Below, piece by piece: positions 27,271 through 36,180 of a DNA stretch of 64,000 bases. The notes beneath the pieces were generated by a model. It saw only the letters and a program-made list of their open reading frames with translations, was not told the DNA's origin and searched no databases. The position numbers and the translations under genes were made by a program. This DNA is from Methanobacteriota archaeon. Lineage in GTDB: Archaea > Thermoplasmatota > Poseidoniia > Poseidoniales > Poseidoniaceae. The DNA lies in contig PBGP02000022.1 in assembly GCA_002720095.2 (NCBI GenBank), positions 62,001-126,000 of the forward strand, read 5' to 3'. Within the stretch, counting starts at the first letter, position 1. Every line of letters starts with the position of its first letter.

Positions 27271-27343
27271 TTTGTTCAAGATAGAGGTTTGCTTTAGCCA
27301 AGATTATAGGAAAGATACGATTCACGTATACTGGTGGAATCAA

Positions 27344-28591
27344 ATGGGTGAGTCTCCCGAGAGCAAAAAAGAAGGGAAAATTCAGAATTCTGACTTAGTA
27401 GATTTAGTTCAATGGGGAAATAAACCTAGTTTAGAAACAGAAATGAATCCTAAATCTACAGTAAATACAGATTTACCACCCCTACCACCTCCGCCAAAGG
27501 TAGAAAATAACATCCCTTCACCACCTCCAATTAACAATCTTGAACTAGAGATTCCCCCACCACCAAATAATAATTCCGCTGTTGAGATTCCTCCCCCGCC
27601 ACCAATGACAAATGAAAATGTGGAACAACCCACCATAGAGATTCCTCCTCCGCCCTTAGACAATACCAATCTTTTGACGAGTCTGCCGCCACTACCACCA
27701 CCCAAAAAAGAAAACTCACCATTTGCTATTCCAGAACAACTAAGTGAAAAAATTGAAGAGGTCATTGACGTTACCGAAGTTGAAGAAAACGATTACAGAC
27801 AACTATGGAAAAGAACTAGTGATAAACCTCTGCAGCAAGTTTATGGACATATAGATAGGATTGGAACGGGTGAAGTTGGTAGTCTTCTGGATCGTTATGC
27901 AGATAGGTTCGGTTCAGATTTGGATAGGGAAATAATTGTACTTAGACAGCAAGAAAGGCAACAAAAAATGCAGGAATTAAACCAAGTGCCGATTGTTGAA
28001 TTAATTGAAGAGCATGAAGTAGTTACCGACAATGAAGAAATGATTAAAGATGAAACTGTAACAGAAACCAAAACAGAATCATTAAGTGAAGATGATGCCA
28101 ATAAACTTGAAGACGAGTTAGATTCTATAGAAGATGACATATCTAAGTTGGAAAAGTTATACAAAAAAGCGAAGAAAAAGAAAAAAGAAAAAGACATAAA
28201 CAAATATTCCTTAGAACTAAATTCATTATTTGAAAGGAGAGACTCTATTAACTCATTATTAGATGGTGAAGAAGAATTCGAAGTATCTTCTGAGACTGAA
28301 GTAGCAATAACAGTTGAAGAAAATTTATTCAAAAAATTTGTATTAATTGTAGATGATTTACTTGGCAAATTGCCTGAAAAAGAATTGAATTCATTCGTTA
28401 ACAGCGGGGAATTTAAGATTTATGAAAATATTGCATCTAATCCTAAATCAGCTGATGAAACAGAAAAAAGTACGTTCTTTAAATTGGTTAATGATAAATT
28501 AGCTCAGTTACCAGAAGAAGTAATTAATGAATTTATAGCTTCTAGTGACTGGCCATTGTATGAAGAGATTGGAGAATTATATAGTAGATAA
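27344..28591 (+). CDS. Polyproline and coiled-coil protein with tandem C-terminal repeat
   Basis: Unknown function, 415 residues, no signal peptide or TM. Residues about 45-125 are dense in PPPP runs (LPPLPPPPK, EIPPPP repeated four times), resembling profilin/SH3-type ligand tracts. Residues about 160-200 form a soluble segment, 230-295 a long charged coiled coil with a lysine cluster, and the C-terminus repeats a 45-residue unit twice (FVLIVDDLLGKLPEKELNSF and FKLVNDKLAQLPEEVINEF, each ending with a Y-E-x-I helix). ATG 27344 has GGTGGA seven bases upstream. Followed after 15 bases by the RDD-like gene, with which it likely forms an operon. Confidence 0.7.
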   Translation: MGESPESKKEGKIQNSDLVDLVQWGNKPSLETEMNPKSTVNTDLPPLPPPPKVENNIPSPPPINNLELEIPPPPNNNSAVEIPPPPPMTNENVEQPTIEIPPPPLDNTNLLTSLPPLPPPKKENSPFAIPEQLSEKIEEVIDVTEVEENDYRQLWKRTSDKPLQQVYGHIDRIGTGEVGSLLDRYADRFGSDLDREIIVLRQQERQQKMQELNQVPIVELIEEHEVVTDNEEMIKDETVTETKTESLSEDDANKLEDELDSIEDDISKLEKLYKKAKKKKKEKDINKYSLELNSLFERRDSINSLLDGEEEFEVSSETEVAITVEENLFKKFVLIVDDLLGKLPEKELNSFVNSGEFKIYENIASNPKSADETEKSTFFKLVNDKLAQLPEEVINEFIASSDWPLYEEIGELYSR

Positions 28592-28606
28592 TGAGGAGGA
28601 AAAAAA

Positions 28607-29365
28607 ATGGGATTACTTGACAAGGCGGCTGAAAAAAAAGCAGAACCAGCAACTAAAGAAATTGAAAAACCTAAAAGACAAAGAAAAGAGAAAGTAAAAT
28701 CTTCAAATGTAGAAGTAGCTGAAACCATTGCGAAAGCGAAGCCAAAGAGGCAAAGAAGACAGCGAAAAAAGAAAGAACCTAGCGAACCAAAGGTAATTCC
28801 ACCTGAATTTGAATTAGCAGGAAGATTAAACAGATTTGCAGTAGGACTTGCAAATTTCGTTATTAATTGGGGAATTATTGTTGCAGGGATCATCATGAGT
28901 GCATTTCTAGGTGCTAACCCTACTTGGATTTTAATTGGTGGAATTCTACTCGCACTAACAAACATCGTTGTTCTTCCAATCTTCATGGGTAGAAATTTAG
29001 GCCAATTCATATCTAGAACTAAATACATTAATAGTAAATCACAAAAACCACTATTTCTGCATGCGCTGATGAATAACCTTAATTTTCCGTTATTTCTAAT
29101 AGGATTAGTATTAATTTTAATGGGTTCAGGCGATCAGGATATTGCATTTGTAATAGCTGGTATAATATTTGCGTCGATACTGTTAATTGATAGTTGGCTT
29201 TGTAAGAGATATCTGTTTCAAGAAACGAAACAAGGTGTTTGGGATATTATTTTTAATGCGTATTTAGTAAAACATGTTCCATCTGGTGATGAGACTGGTT
29301 GGTTAGCAAAATTAGAGGGCCTAGGAGATTTTGCTGAGCAAAAATTTAAGATGAATAAAGAGTAA
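28607..29365 (+). CDS. RDD-like membrane protein with basic N-terminal tail
   Basis: The first ~65 residues are Lys/Arg/Glu-rich (KPKRQRKEK, KPKRQRRQRKKK) and would lie in the cytoplasm. Then come TM segments: LAGRLNRFAVGLANFVINW, WILIGGILLALTNIVVLPI, FPLFLIGLVLILMG and IAFVIAGIIFASILLI. The AGRLxRxxAxL, GxNLGQFxxxxKxI and GVWDIIFNAYLV segments resemble the three conserved blocks of RDD membrane proteins, although the first Asp is Asn. RDD proteins are implicated in ion or lipid handling, unproven here. A strong GAGGAGG lies at 28592-28598 before ATG 28607, the clearest Shine-Dalgarno of the window. Confidence 0.65.
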   Translation: MGLLDKAAEKKAEPATKEIEKPKRQRKEKVKSSNVEVAETIAKAKPKRQRRQRKKKEPSEPKVIPPEFELAGRLNRFAVGLANFVINWGIIVAGIIMSAFLGANPTWILIGGILLALTNIVVLPIFMGRNLGQFISRTKYINSKSQKPLFLHALMNNLNFPLFLIGLVLILMGSGDQDIAFVIAGIIFASILLIDSWLCKRYLFQETKQGVWDIIFNAYLVKHVPSGDETGWLAKLEGLGDFAEQKFKMNKE

Positions 29366-29366
29366 A

Positions 29367-31601
29367 TCATCTAACCCTGGAACCTGTTGCCATAGAACTG
29401 TCAACAGTCAAAAGTTTTACGTTTCCCGACTCATCATCGGCAGCTAGAAGCATTCCCTGTGAGAATATTCCTCTTAATTTCCTTGGTTCTAAGTTTGATA
29501 CAAAGATTACATGCATTCCTTGAAGTTGTTCTGCAGTATAGTAATTTTTTAACCCTGCGCAAATTATTCTTCCAGTTTCTGTTCCGTCATCAATAGTAAT
29601 CACCAATAATTTATCCGCATTAGGGTGTTCATCGACAGTGATTACCTTACCAACTTTCAATTCTACTTTCATAAATGTTTCAAAATCCACATAGGAAATT
29701 CCTTCAATTTTTTCTTTCATTTTTTTCACCTTTTTAATCCCCTTAAGAGAGTCTGATTTGTTATTCTTTGTCGCATTTTCATCTAAAATAAACGATTTTT
29801 CATCTTCTAATATCTCCTTCAAATCAAGTCTTTCAAATAATGGTATAGCTTTTTTATCGTTCCATTTTAATTCACAATTCCAATTAACCGCTGAATCCCA
29901 TTTTTGTTCTGATACTTCGCCTGATTCACCAAGCATATTCCAAAGCTTTTGAGCACTAAAAGGAAGAAATGGATGAGTTGTAATTGCCAGAAATCTAGAA
30001 ATCCTCCAACAGAAAGCTAATTTTGATAGTGATTTTGATTTCTCGTCAGAATCATCAAGTTTCATAAATTTCCAAGGTTCTGCAGATTGTAAAAGCTGAT
30101 TCCCAAATTGTGCTACATTCATTACAGACCTCAAAGCCTCTTTGTAGCGATGATTAATCAATGAATTTTTTATTGATGAATGAATTTTTTCTAATTCAAG
30201 ATAATATTTAGAGTTTATTTCTTTAATTTCTAAACCACTAAATGGCCCATCTCCAGTATTTTCTAATCTACCACCCAAAGTCAATACTCTGTGAACAAAA
30301 TTGCCGTAAGCTGCAATTAATTCCGAATTTATTTTTTCTACGAAATCTGGCCAATTAAAATCAGTATCATGTTTTTCTGGCATATTTATACACAAGTAAT
30401 AGCGTAAAAAATCGGGATTGTATTTTTCTAAAAAAGAAGGCAACCAAATAGCATGTTTTCTACTTTTAGAAAATTGTCCACCCGATAGCATGAGATATTC
30501 CATTGCTGGAACATTAGTTTCTAAAGATAATTCTTTAATATCGGGCAATTGCACTACATCTGTATCACTTAATCCTTTATTTGCATGATTAAGTCCGCAA
30601 ATTATAGCTGGCCAAATTACAGTATGAAATGGAATATTATCTTTACCCAAGAAATAAAAATGAGTGGGTTTTTTACCGTTTTTATCAATTTTCCACCATT
30701 TTTCCCAATCAGATTCATTTGCGTATTTTTTAGACCAAATTCGAGCACAGGTATAGTAGCCTTGCACTGCTTCGAACCAGACATAAACACATTTCCCATC
30801 CCATTTTGATTCATCTAATGGAAGATTAATTCCCCAATCTAAATCTCTCGTAACCGCTCTTGGTCTTAGCCCCATGTCTAACCATTGCTTAGTCATCGCT
30901 TTTACATTGGGTTTCCAAATTTTTTCCTGTTGATTTGCATGTTTTTCCAAAGTATTTTGAAATAAATCTAATCTGTAGAAAAAGTGCTCTGTATCTCTAA
31001 TTTCAATTTCTGAAGAAGGATTCATCTTAGATTTAGGATTAATTAGTTCGTGAGCTTCGTAAGTACTTCCGCATTCATCACATTGATCCCCTCTAGCACC
31101 ATCAGCACCACAGTTTGGACATGTTCCTTCGACATAACGGTCAGGCAAGAATCTACCTTTATTATCACTCAACTCATAGTATTGTTGCATAGTTTTTTGC
31201 TCAAATAATCCAGACTTTAATAATTTTAAAAAATTTTCTTGAACCATAATCTTATGTTCTGGATCGCTAGTTCTGTTGAATAAGGCGCCTCCAAATTCTG
31301 CGCCTCTTGAATCAATGTTTTTTCCCCATGAACATCCTAAATCAATTAGAGCTTTCTTATTCATTGAATGGTACTTATTTACAACATCTTGTGGTTGAAT
31401 CCCATATTGCTCTGCGGTCACGGTTATTGGTGTCCCATGTTCATCACTCCCTGAAACCATTAGGACTTTTTTATCTAGAGCTCTCTGAAATTTATATTGT
31501 ATATCTGGTGGCAAATAACACCCTGCAACGTGACCTAGATGTAATGGTCCATTAGCATAAGGCCAAGCAACGCAAATCATTACGTATTCACTTTCTTCCA
31601 T
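29367..31601 (-). CDS. metG: Methionyl-tRNA synthetase with C-terminal tRNA-binding domain
   Basis: Class I synthetase charging tRNA-Met, 744 residues. HIGH motif is PYANGPLHLGH near residue 15; a zinc knuckle CPNC...CDEC lies near 165; KMSKS equivalent is GGQFSKSRKHAIW near 390. After an anticodon helical domain and a Lys-rich linker, residues about 635-744 form an EMAP/Trbp111-like OB domain (FMKVELKVGKV, HPNADKLLVI, GMHVIFVSNLEPRKLRG). ATG 31601 gives the usual short N-terminus; an extension to 31634 is unlikely. Divergent from the CNNM gene. Confidence 0.96.
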   Translation of the reverse strand: MEESEYVMICVAWPYANGPLHLGHVAGCYLPPDIQYKFQRALDKKVLMVSGSDEHGTPITVTAEQYGIQPQDVVNKYHSMNKKALIDLGCSWGKNIDSRGAEFGGALFNRTSDPEHKIMVQENFLKLLKSGLFEQKTMQQYYELSDNKGRFLPDRYVEGTCPNCGADGARGDQCDECGSTYEAHELINPKSKMNPSSEIEIRDTEHFFYRLDLFQNTLEKHANQQEKIWKPNVKAMTKQWLDMGLRPRAVTRDLDWGINLPLDESKWDGKCVYVWFEAVQGYYTCARIWSKKYANESDWEKWWKIDKNGKKPTHFYFLGKDNIPFHTVIWPAIICGLNHANKGLSDTDVVQLPDIKELSLETNVPAMEYLMLSGGQFSKSRKHAIWLPSFLEKYNPDFLRYYLCINMPEKHDTDFNWPDFVEKINSELIAAYGNFVHRVLTLGGRLENTGDGPFSGLEIKEINSKYYLELEKIHSSIKNSLINHRYKEALRSVMNVAQFGNQLLQSAEPWKFMKLDDSDEKSKSLSKLAFCWRISRFLAITTHPFLPFSAQKLWNMLGESGEVSEQKWDSAVNWNCELKWNDKKAIPLFERLDLKEILEDEKSFILDENATKNNKSDSLKGIKKVKKMKEKIEGISYVDFETFMKVELKVGKVITVDEHPNADKLLVITIDDGTETGRIICAGLKNYYTAEQLQGMHVIFVSNLEPRKLRGIFSQGMLLAADDESGNVKLLTVDSSMATGSRVR

Positions 31602-31719
31602 GTCAACATGTACATGCAAATCGAATTCATTCATGAAAAGTTCCCTAGATTATAACCATAATTCATTAAACCTCAATAACCAGTTCCCTCTAAGGTTGCA
31701 TAGCGGGGGACACAAAAGT

Positions 31720-32757
31720 TTGGCGTATACCTTACTTATCATCTATGCTAGCCTTGCTTTAGGTGTATCATTTTTGTGCTCTATAATGGAGTCTGTGCTC
31801 TTATCAATATCTCCGAGTCACATAAGCGTGCTAGAATCAAAAAATCATCGATCAGGAAGAATTTGGTCTGACTTGAAAAAAGATGATGCAGTTAGGCCCC
31901 TAACAGCTATATTGACACTAAATACAATAGCACATACGGTTGGAGCTCTAGGTGTAGGTGTTGAGGTTGAAAAATTAAATCCTGGTGAGTATGGAATGGC
32001 TATTGCATCAGCAATTCTTACAATTTTCGTACTATTATTCAGTGAAATTCTTCCTAAGACATTAGGGTCTGCATTCTGGAAAGAATTATCTAATTCAATG
32101 GCTTTTATGATCCATTTTGTAACATTATCATTAATTTTTATAGTGACACCTATCGAATTATTCAAGAAACTACTTCCTGGAGGTAAACAATCTACTGTAA
32201 CCAGAGATGAGCTGGCTGTCTTAGCAGACATCGGAGAAGAAGAAGGTGAGATTGAGGAAGATGAAGAAAAAGTAATTAAAAACTTACTAAGACTGAGAGA
32301 TATAAACGTAGAATCTATTATGACTCCTAGAGTGGTTATTTCCCATGTTGATAAAAATGAAAGCGTTAGTGATGTCATGGAAAGAATACCGATAATGACT
32401 TACGGTAGAATGCCACTAATAGATACCGATATCGATAATGTGATTGGATATGTGTTGAGAAGTGAAATACTTAGGAGAGCTGCAGTGGACGAATTCAAGA
32501 TCCGTATGTCAGAAATTTCAAGAGATGTTCACAAATGTAAGCATGACGATTCTGTAGACAAAGCTCTAGACATTTTGCTAGATACAAAAGAGCAAATTCT
32601 AATTGTTCAAGATGACTTCGGAGGGACTGTAGGTCTAGTCACAATGGAGGATGTTATTGAAACATTACTAGGTGTTGAAATAGTTGATGAGTCTGATGAA
32701 GTTGAGGATATGAGGGAATTAGCAAAGAAATTGAATTCTGAAAACATAGAAGATTAA
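31720..32757 (+). CDS. CNNM/CorC-type membrane protein with CBS domain pair
   Basis: About 345 residues: an N-terminal DUF21/CNNM membrane domain with TMs (AYTLLIIYASLALGVSFLC, TILTLNTIAHTVGALGVG, AIASAILTIFVLLFSEILPKTLG, MAFMIHFVTLSLIFIVTPIE) and a C-terminal CBS pair with IMTPRVVI, VSDVMERI and VGLVTMEDVIE. Family members are linked to Mg2+ efflux or homeostasis. The open frame extends to ATG 31600, overlapping metG, but the family starts right at TM1; TTG 31720 with GGGGGA upstream fits and an AT-rich GATTATAACC at 31648-31657 could be its TATA box. The start is inferred. Confidence 0.88.
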   Translation: MAYTLLIIYASLALGVSFLCSIMESVLLSISPSHISVLESKNHRSGRIWSDLKKDDAVRPLTAILTLNTIAHTVGALGVGVEVEKLNPGEYGMAIASAILTIFVLLFSEILPKTLGSAFWKELSNSMAFMIHFVTLSLIFIVTPIELFKKLLPGGKQSTVTRDELAVLADIGEEEGEIEEDEEKVIKNLLRLRDINVESIMTPRVVISHVDKNESVSDVMERIPIMTYGRMPLIDTDIDNVIGYVLRSEILRRAAVDEFKIRMSEISRDVHKCKHDDSVDKALDILLDTKEQILIVQDDFGGTVGLVTMEDVIETLLGVEIVDESDEVEDMRELAKKLNSENIED

Positions 32758-33305
32758 TCAAAAAAATCAAATTGCATTTTCACCAATTCATCACTTGTTG
32801 AAGCAGATGCATATTCATCTAAAGGCTCTTTATTTAATGTAAAAAACTGAGACCCCCAATTAAAAATTGATAAAATTTCTTCAGCATGATCATGATCACC
32901 AGTGAGGTATAACGTTGCCGCTATTGCTTCTGCTGTGGTTAACTTAGTCGGCTTACCCCAATTAACTGGGTTGGCAGCCAAAAGTATTGGAAGAGTACGA
33001 TGGATTAACTTTGTTTTTTTAGAAATTGATGACAAGCTGTCATCAATTTGTTTCCAACTACAATCTAACGCAACTAGAGGATTTCTTTTTTTTAGTATTA
33101 GGTGGTCTTCAGGACCAAAAATTTTACCACATAATGGATCTAATAAAATTCCTTTCCTTGGAATACGCCTAAAATTCTCATGTAACGTGATTTTGGACTT
33201 TTTAGATAGTTTTACGGCAGTATTCTTTTTTCTATCATCTTGTGCTAGATAGATAGCATGCACCCTTATTCTATCCTTATTACTCAAACTAATATTACCC
33301 ACCAT
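32754..33305 (-). CDS. tsr3: 16S/18S rRNA aminocarboxypropyltransferase Tsr3
   Basis: SPOUT-like enzyme (DUF367) transferring the aminocarboxypropyl group of SAM to N1-methylpseudouridine of small-subunit rRNA. The 183-residue protein has RVHAIYLAQDD, GILLDPLCGKIFGPED, ALDCSWKQID, HRTLPILLAANPVNWGKP and TTAEAIAATLYL with the DHAEEILSIFNWG...LNKEPLDEY C-terminus, all family signatures. ATG 33305 overlaps the end of the MBF1 gene; a GTG at 33320 is an alternative. Cotranscribed with MBF1. It overlaps the CNNM gene tail-to-tail by 4 bases. Confidence 0.93.
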   Translation of the reverse strand: MVGNISLSNKDRIRVHAIYLAQDDRKKNTAVKLSKKSKITLHENFRRIPRKGILLDPLCGKIFGPEDHLILKKRNPLVALDCSWKQIDDSLSSISKKTKLIHRTLPILLAANPVNWGKPTKLTTAEAIAATLYLTGDHDHAEEILSIFNWGSQFFTLNKEPLDEYASASTSDELVKMQFDFFD

Positions 33306-33780
33306 TATCCAAAAAGTCACCCAGAGTCATTCCACTATGCTCAGATTTTTTCAATCTCCTATTATCTAATGGAGAATCTTCGGTGAATAAATCTACAACC
33401 AGTGCCTTTTCAATTTTTTGAACAACTTTGTCTTCTAATATCTTACCAGATTCAATATTTTGGATATCTATTAATCTGACTCCTGCAATTTTAGCTAGTT
33501 CTAATTTAGACAAATCTTTTTCTCCTCTTTTTTTGGTAATAATTCTTGAAAAATTATCGATTAGCGTCTTTGAATTACTTAAATTCTTTTTTCTGCTGTG
33601 TAATTTATTACTCTTAACACTTAGAGACCTTGCTGTAGACCTAGTATTCACCCTCTGGGGTACTAAATTCATTTTCTGAATACAAATATTACATGATTCT
33701 ATAATTGATTTATGATATCTAGCTTTGACAGTGTTTACAGACATTTTTCCGCACAACTCACAATCTCCCATAGCACTCAT
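33295..33780 (-). CDS. mbf1: Multiprotein bridging factor MBF1-like transcription/translation factor
   Basis: Archaeal aMBF1: an N-terminal zinc ribbon (CELCGK...CNICIQK), a basic linker rich in Arg/Lys/Ser, and a Cro-type helix-turn-helix at about 80-140 (LSKLELAKIAGVRLIDIQNIESGK). The protein binds ribosomes or basal transcription factors in other archaea. ATG 33780 lies about 25-30 bases below a TATA-like GGATATACT, suggesting leaderless mRNA; ATG 33771 is three codons further in. Overlaps tsr3 by 11 bases, so an mbf1-tsr3 operon is likely. Confidence 0.9.
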   Translation of the reverse strand: MSAMGDCELCGKMSVNTVKARYHKSIIESCNICIQKMNLVPQRVNTRSTARSLSVKSNKLHSRKKNLSNSKTLIDNFSRIITKKRGEKDLSKLELAKIAGVRLIDIQNIESGKILEDKVVQKIEKALVVDLFTEDSPLDNRRLKKSEHSGMTLGDFLDNGG

Positions 33781-33881
33781 CAAGACTAGGGCATTTGGCT
33801 TTTCAGTATATCCCCTAAAAACTTAGATTTAGTAATATTTTAGAGAACAACTTGAAGTAGGTTAAGAAATTCAACACTCCA

Positions 33882-35108
33882 ATGACGTCAGATGGTGATG
33901 TGCTGCGGCCGAGCAAAAGAGAAAATACCCGCAAAGCTGAAGACGAAATGATAAAATTACAATCAGAGTTTAGGGAACTACACGAAAAGGTGCAAAGACT
34001 AACTACAGAAAAAATGCAACTTGAAAGAGATCTAGACGGAGTGAGGAAAATTGCACACAGATTGGAAGATGAAGTTAATTCTTTAAGAAGTCCTCCTCTA
34101 ATAATTGGGCATCTCCAGGATATGATTTCTGACACGAATGGAATCGTGAGGAGTAGTAATGGAACCGTATTCAAGGTTTCAGTGAATCCATCAATCCCTG
34201 AGGAAAAGTTAAAACCTGGTGCGAGAGTTACTCTCAATCAGGATACGCTAGCCATTATTGATGTACTTCAGGACGGATGGGATCCACTGGTCACAAGTGC
34301 TGAAGTATCCGATAAACCTACAATAACATTTGATCAAATAGGAGGATTAGACTTACAAATTAAATTACTTAGAGAAGCAATTGAACTACCTCTGCAAAAA
34401 CCAGAATTATTCAAAAAAGTAGGTATTACACCACCTAAAGGTGTATTATTGACAGGACCACCTGGATGCGGTAAAACAATGATCGCAAAAGCTGTTGCTG
34501 CTAACGCAGAAGCTACATTCATACAATTGGTGGGAAGTGAATTAGCACAAAAATACATTGGAGAGGGAGGTAGGATGGTTAGAGAACTATTTGCTTTAGC
34601 TCAGGAAAAATCACCTTCTATTATTTTCATAGATGAAATTGACGCCATAGGTGCCAAAAGGCTAGATACTGCCACTAGCGGTGACAGAGAAGTACAAAGA
34701 ACACTCATGCAGTTATTATCAGAATTAGATGGTTTCAACCCTATTGATTCGGTTAAAATTATTGCAGCAACAAACAGACCTGACATACTCGATGACGCAT
34801 TATTGAGACCAGGTAGATTTGACAGAATTATCGAAATTCCTCTTCCGAATGAAGAGGCCAGAAAAGGAATTCTTGATATCAATATAAAAAATATGTCCAC
34901 GTCTAAGATAAAAATGAATATGTTAATATCTTCTACAGATGGATACAGTGGCGCAGACATCAAGGCAATGTGTGTTGAAGCCGGCATGGAAGCAATTAGA
35001 GACGGGCGAGATAAAATAATTAGTAAAGACTTCAATGAAGCTCTTAAAATTACAGAGAAAATGAGGAAAAACTCTGAAAGTGATAAAATAAATTCACTTT
35101 ATGCTTAA
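33882..35108 (+). CDS. pan: Proteasome-activating nucleotidase (PAN), AAA ATPase
   Basis: Hexameric unfoldase feeding the 20S proteasome. The 408-residue protein has an N-terminal coiled coil (residues ~15-65), an OB domain (~70-130) and an AAA module: GGLDLQIKLLREAIELPL, Walker A GPPGCGKT, the pore loop KYIGEGG, Walker B IIFIDEIDAIG, arginine fingers in LRPGRFDR, sensor ATNRPD and a winged C-domain SGADIKAMCVEAGMEAIR. The C-terminus SLYA keeps the HbYX motif (Leu-Tyr-X) that opens the proteasome gate. ATG 33882 fits the family length. Divergent from MBF1. Confidence 0.96.
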   Translation: MTSDGDVLRPSKRENTRKAEDEMIKLQSEFRELHEKVQRLTTEKMQLERDLDGVRKIAHRLEDEVNSLRSPPLIIGHLQDMISDTNGIVRSSNGTVFKVSVNPSIPEEKLKPGARVTLNQDTLAIIDVLQDGWDPLVTSAEVSDKPTITFDQIGGLDLQIKLLREAIELPLQKPELFKKVGITPPKGVLLTGPPGCGKTMIAKAVAANAEATFIQLVGSELAQKYIGEGGRMVRELFALAQEKSPSIIFIDEIDAIGAKRLDTATSGDREVQRTLMQLLSELDGFNPIDSVKIIAATNRPDILDDALLRPGRFDRIIEIPLPNEEARKGILDINIKNMSTSKIKMNMLISSTDGYSGADIKAMCVEAGMEAIRDGRDKIISKDFNEALKITEKMRKNSESDKINSLYA

Positions 35109-35144
35109 CAAATAATTCAAAGACTAATTCTTTGACCATATATC

Positions 35145-36179
35145 ATGGGCGAAGGATTGATAGAATGCGTACCAAACTTTAGTGAAGGTAGAGATAAAAT
35201 AATTATTGAAAAAATAGCTGAGTCTATAAATACTGTTGAAGGAGTTAAGTTACTCGATATTGACTCTAGCGAAGATTTTAATAGAACTGTGTTCTCTTTT
35301 GTTGGGGAAAAAGAAAGCGTTCTAAAAGCTGCCATAAATTGTACTAAGACTGGACTTAATATGATTGATATGAGGAAACAAAAAGGCGAACATGCCAGAA
35401 TAGGAGCTGTAGATGTTGTTCCATTCATCCCAATTAGTGGATATTCTATAGAAGATTGTATAGAGTTGGCAAATAGATATGGAGAATCTGTAGGTAAGGA
35501 AATGTCTATTCCAGTATTCTTATATGCTAAAGCTGCAAAATTAAAAGATAGGATATCACTACCAAATATAAGGAAAGGCGAGTATGAAGGGTTAGAAAAG
35601 AAAATAATGTTAAAAGAGTGGATTCCTGATTATGGGCCCCAAAAATTTATTGCTAAAAGTGGGGCTATTTCATCTGGAGCAAGATCGGTTTTAATCGCTT
35701 TCAATGTTAATTTAAGTACAAATGATAAGTTTTTGGCTAATTCTATTGCTGGAAAAATTAGAACAAGTGGAATAATTAGTAGAAATGAAAAAGGTGAAAA
35801 AATTTATGATAAAGAAGGGAAGGTCGTTAGAATAAAAGGAAAATTTTCTGAATTGCAAGCGGCTGGTTGGATGTATGATAAATCTACTGCGCAGGTTTCA
35901 ATGAATTTATTAGATTACAATTTTACAGGAATGCATCACGTTATGGAAGAAATTAAACTAGAAGCAATTAATTTAGGGCTGAGTGTAACTGCTGGTGAAT
36001 TAGTTGGATTAGTACCTTTAAATGCTATTGTTAGTTCTGGAAAATTTTATCATTCTAATCCTAGTAAAGCGTCTGAAAACGAATTGGTTGATGCAGCAAT
36101 TGAAGGTTTAATGCTAGATAAATTAAATATATTTGACCCTGAAAAGAGAATCATAGAATGGGCTGCTAAAGGGGGCTGA
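35145..36179 (+). CDS. Glutamate formiminotransferase
   Basis: Transfers the formimino group of N-formimino-glutamate to tetrahydrofolate (or formyl group in reverse). The 344-residue protein corresponds to the N-terminal domain of bifunctional FTCD: ECVPNFSEGRD, KQKGEHARIGAVDVVPFIPI (catalytic His), SGARSVLIAFNVNL, and the folate side HHVMEEIKLEAINLGL with GELVGLVPLNA. It is separated by one base from the cyclodeaminase gene, giving a split two-gene version. Points to histidine degradation or folate-linked C1 recycling. A TATA-like CATATATC precedes ATG 35145 closely, so the mRNA may be leaderless. Confidence 0.93.
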   Translation: MGEGLIECVPNFSEGRDKIIIEKIAESINTVEGVKLLDIDSSEDFNRTVFSFVGEKESVLKAAINCTKTGLNMIDMRKQKGEHARIGAVDVVPFIPISGYSIEDCIELANRYGESVGKEMSIPVFLYAKAAKLKDRISLPNIRKGEYEGLEKKIMLKEWIPDYGPQKFIAKSGAISSGARSVLIAFNVNLSTNDKFLANSIAGKIRTSGIISRNEKGEKIYDKEGKVVRIKGKFSELQAAGWMYDKSTAQVSMNLLDYNFTGMHHVMEEIKLEAINLGLSVTAGELVGLVPLNAIVSSGKFYHSNPSKASENELVDAAIEGLMLDKLNIFDPEKRIIEWAAKGG

Positions 36180-36180
36180 A

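Noticed and set aside
27409-27765. Gly/Ser-rich open frame on the minus strand
   Set aside because: It is the antisense of the CCACCA-rich polyproline tract of the plus-strand gene; composition follows from that.
27895-28368. 157-codon serine-rich minus frame
   Set aside because: Mirror image of the acidic coiled coil; no start signal or recognisable domain.
33815-34237. 140-codon minus frame inside the PAN gene
   Set aside because: Shadow of the PAN coiled-coil and OB coding sequence.
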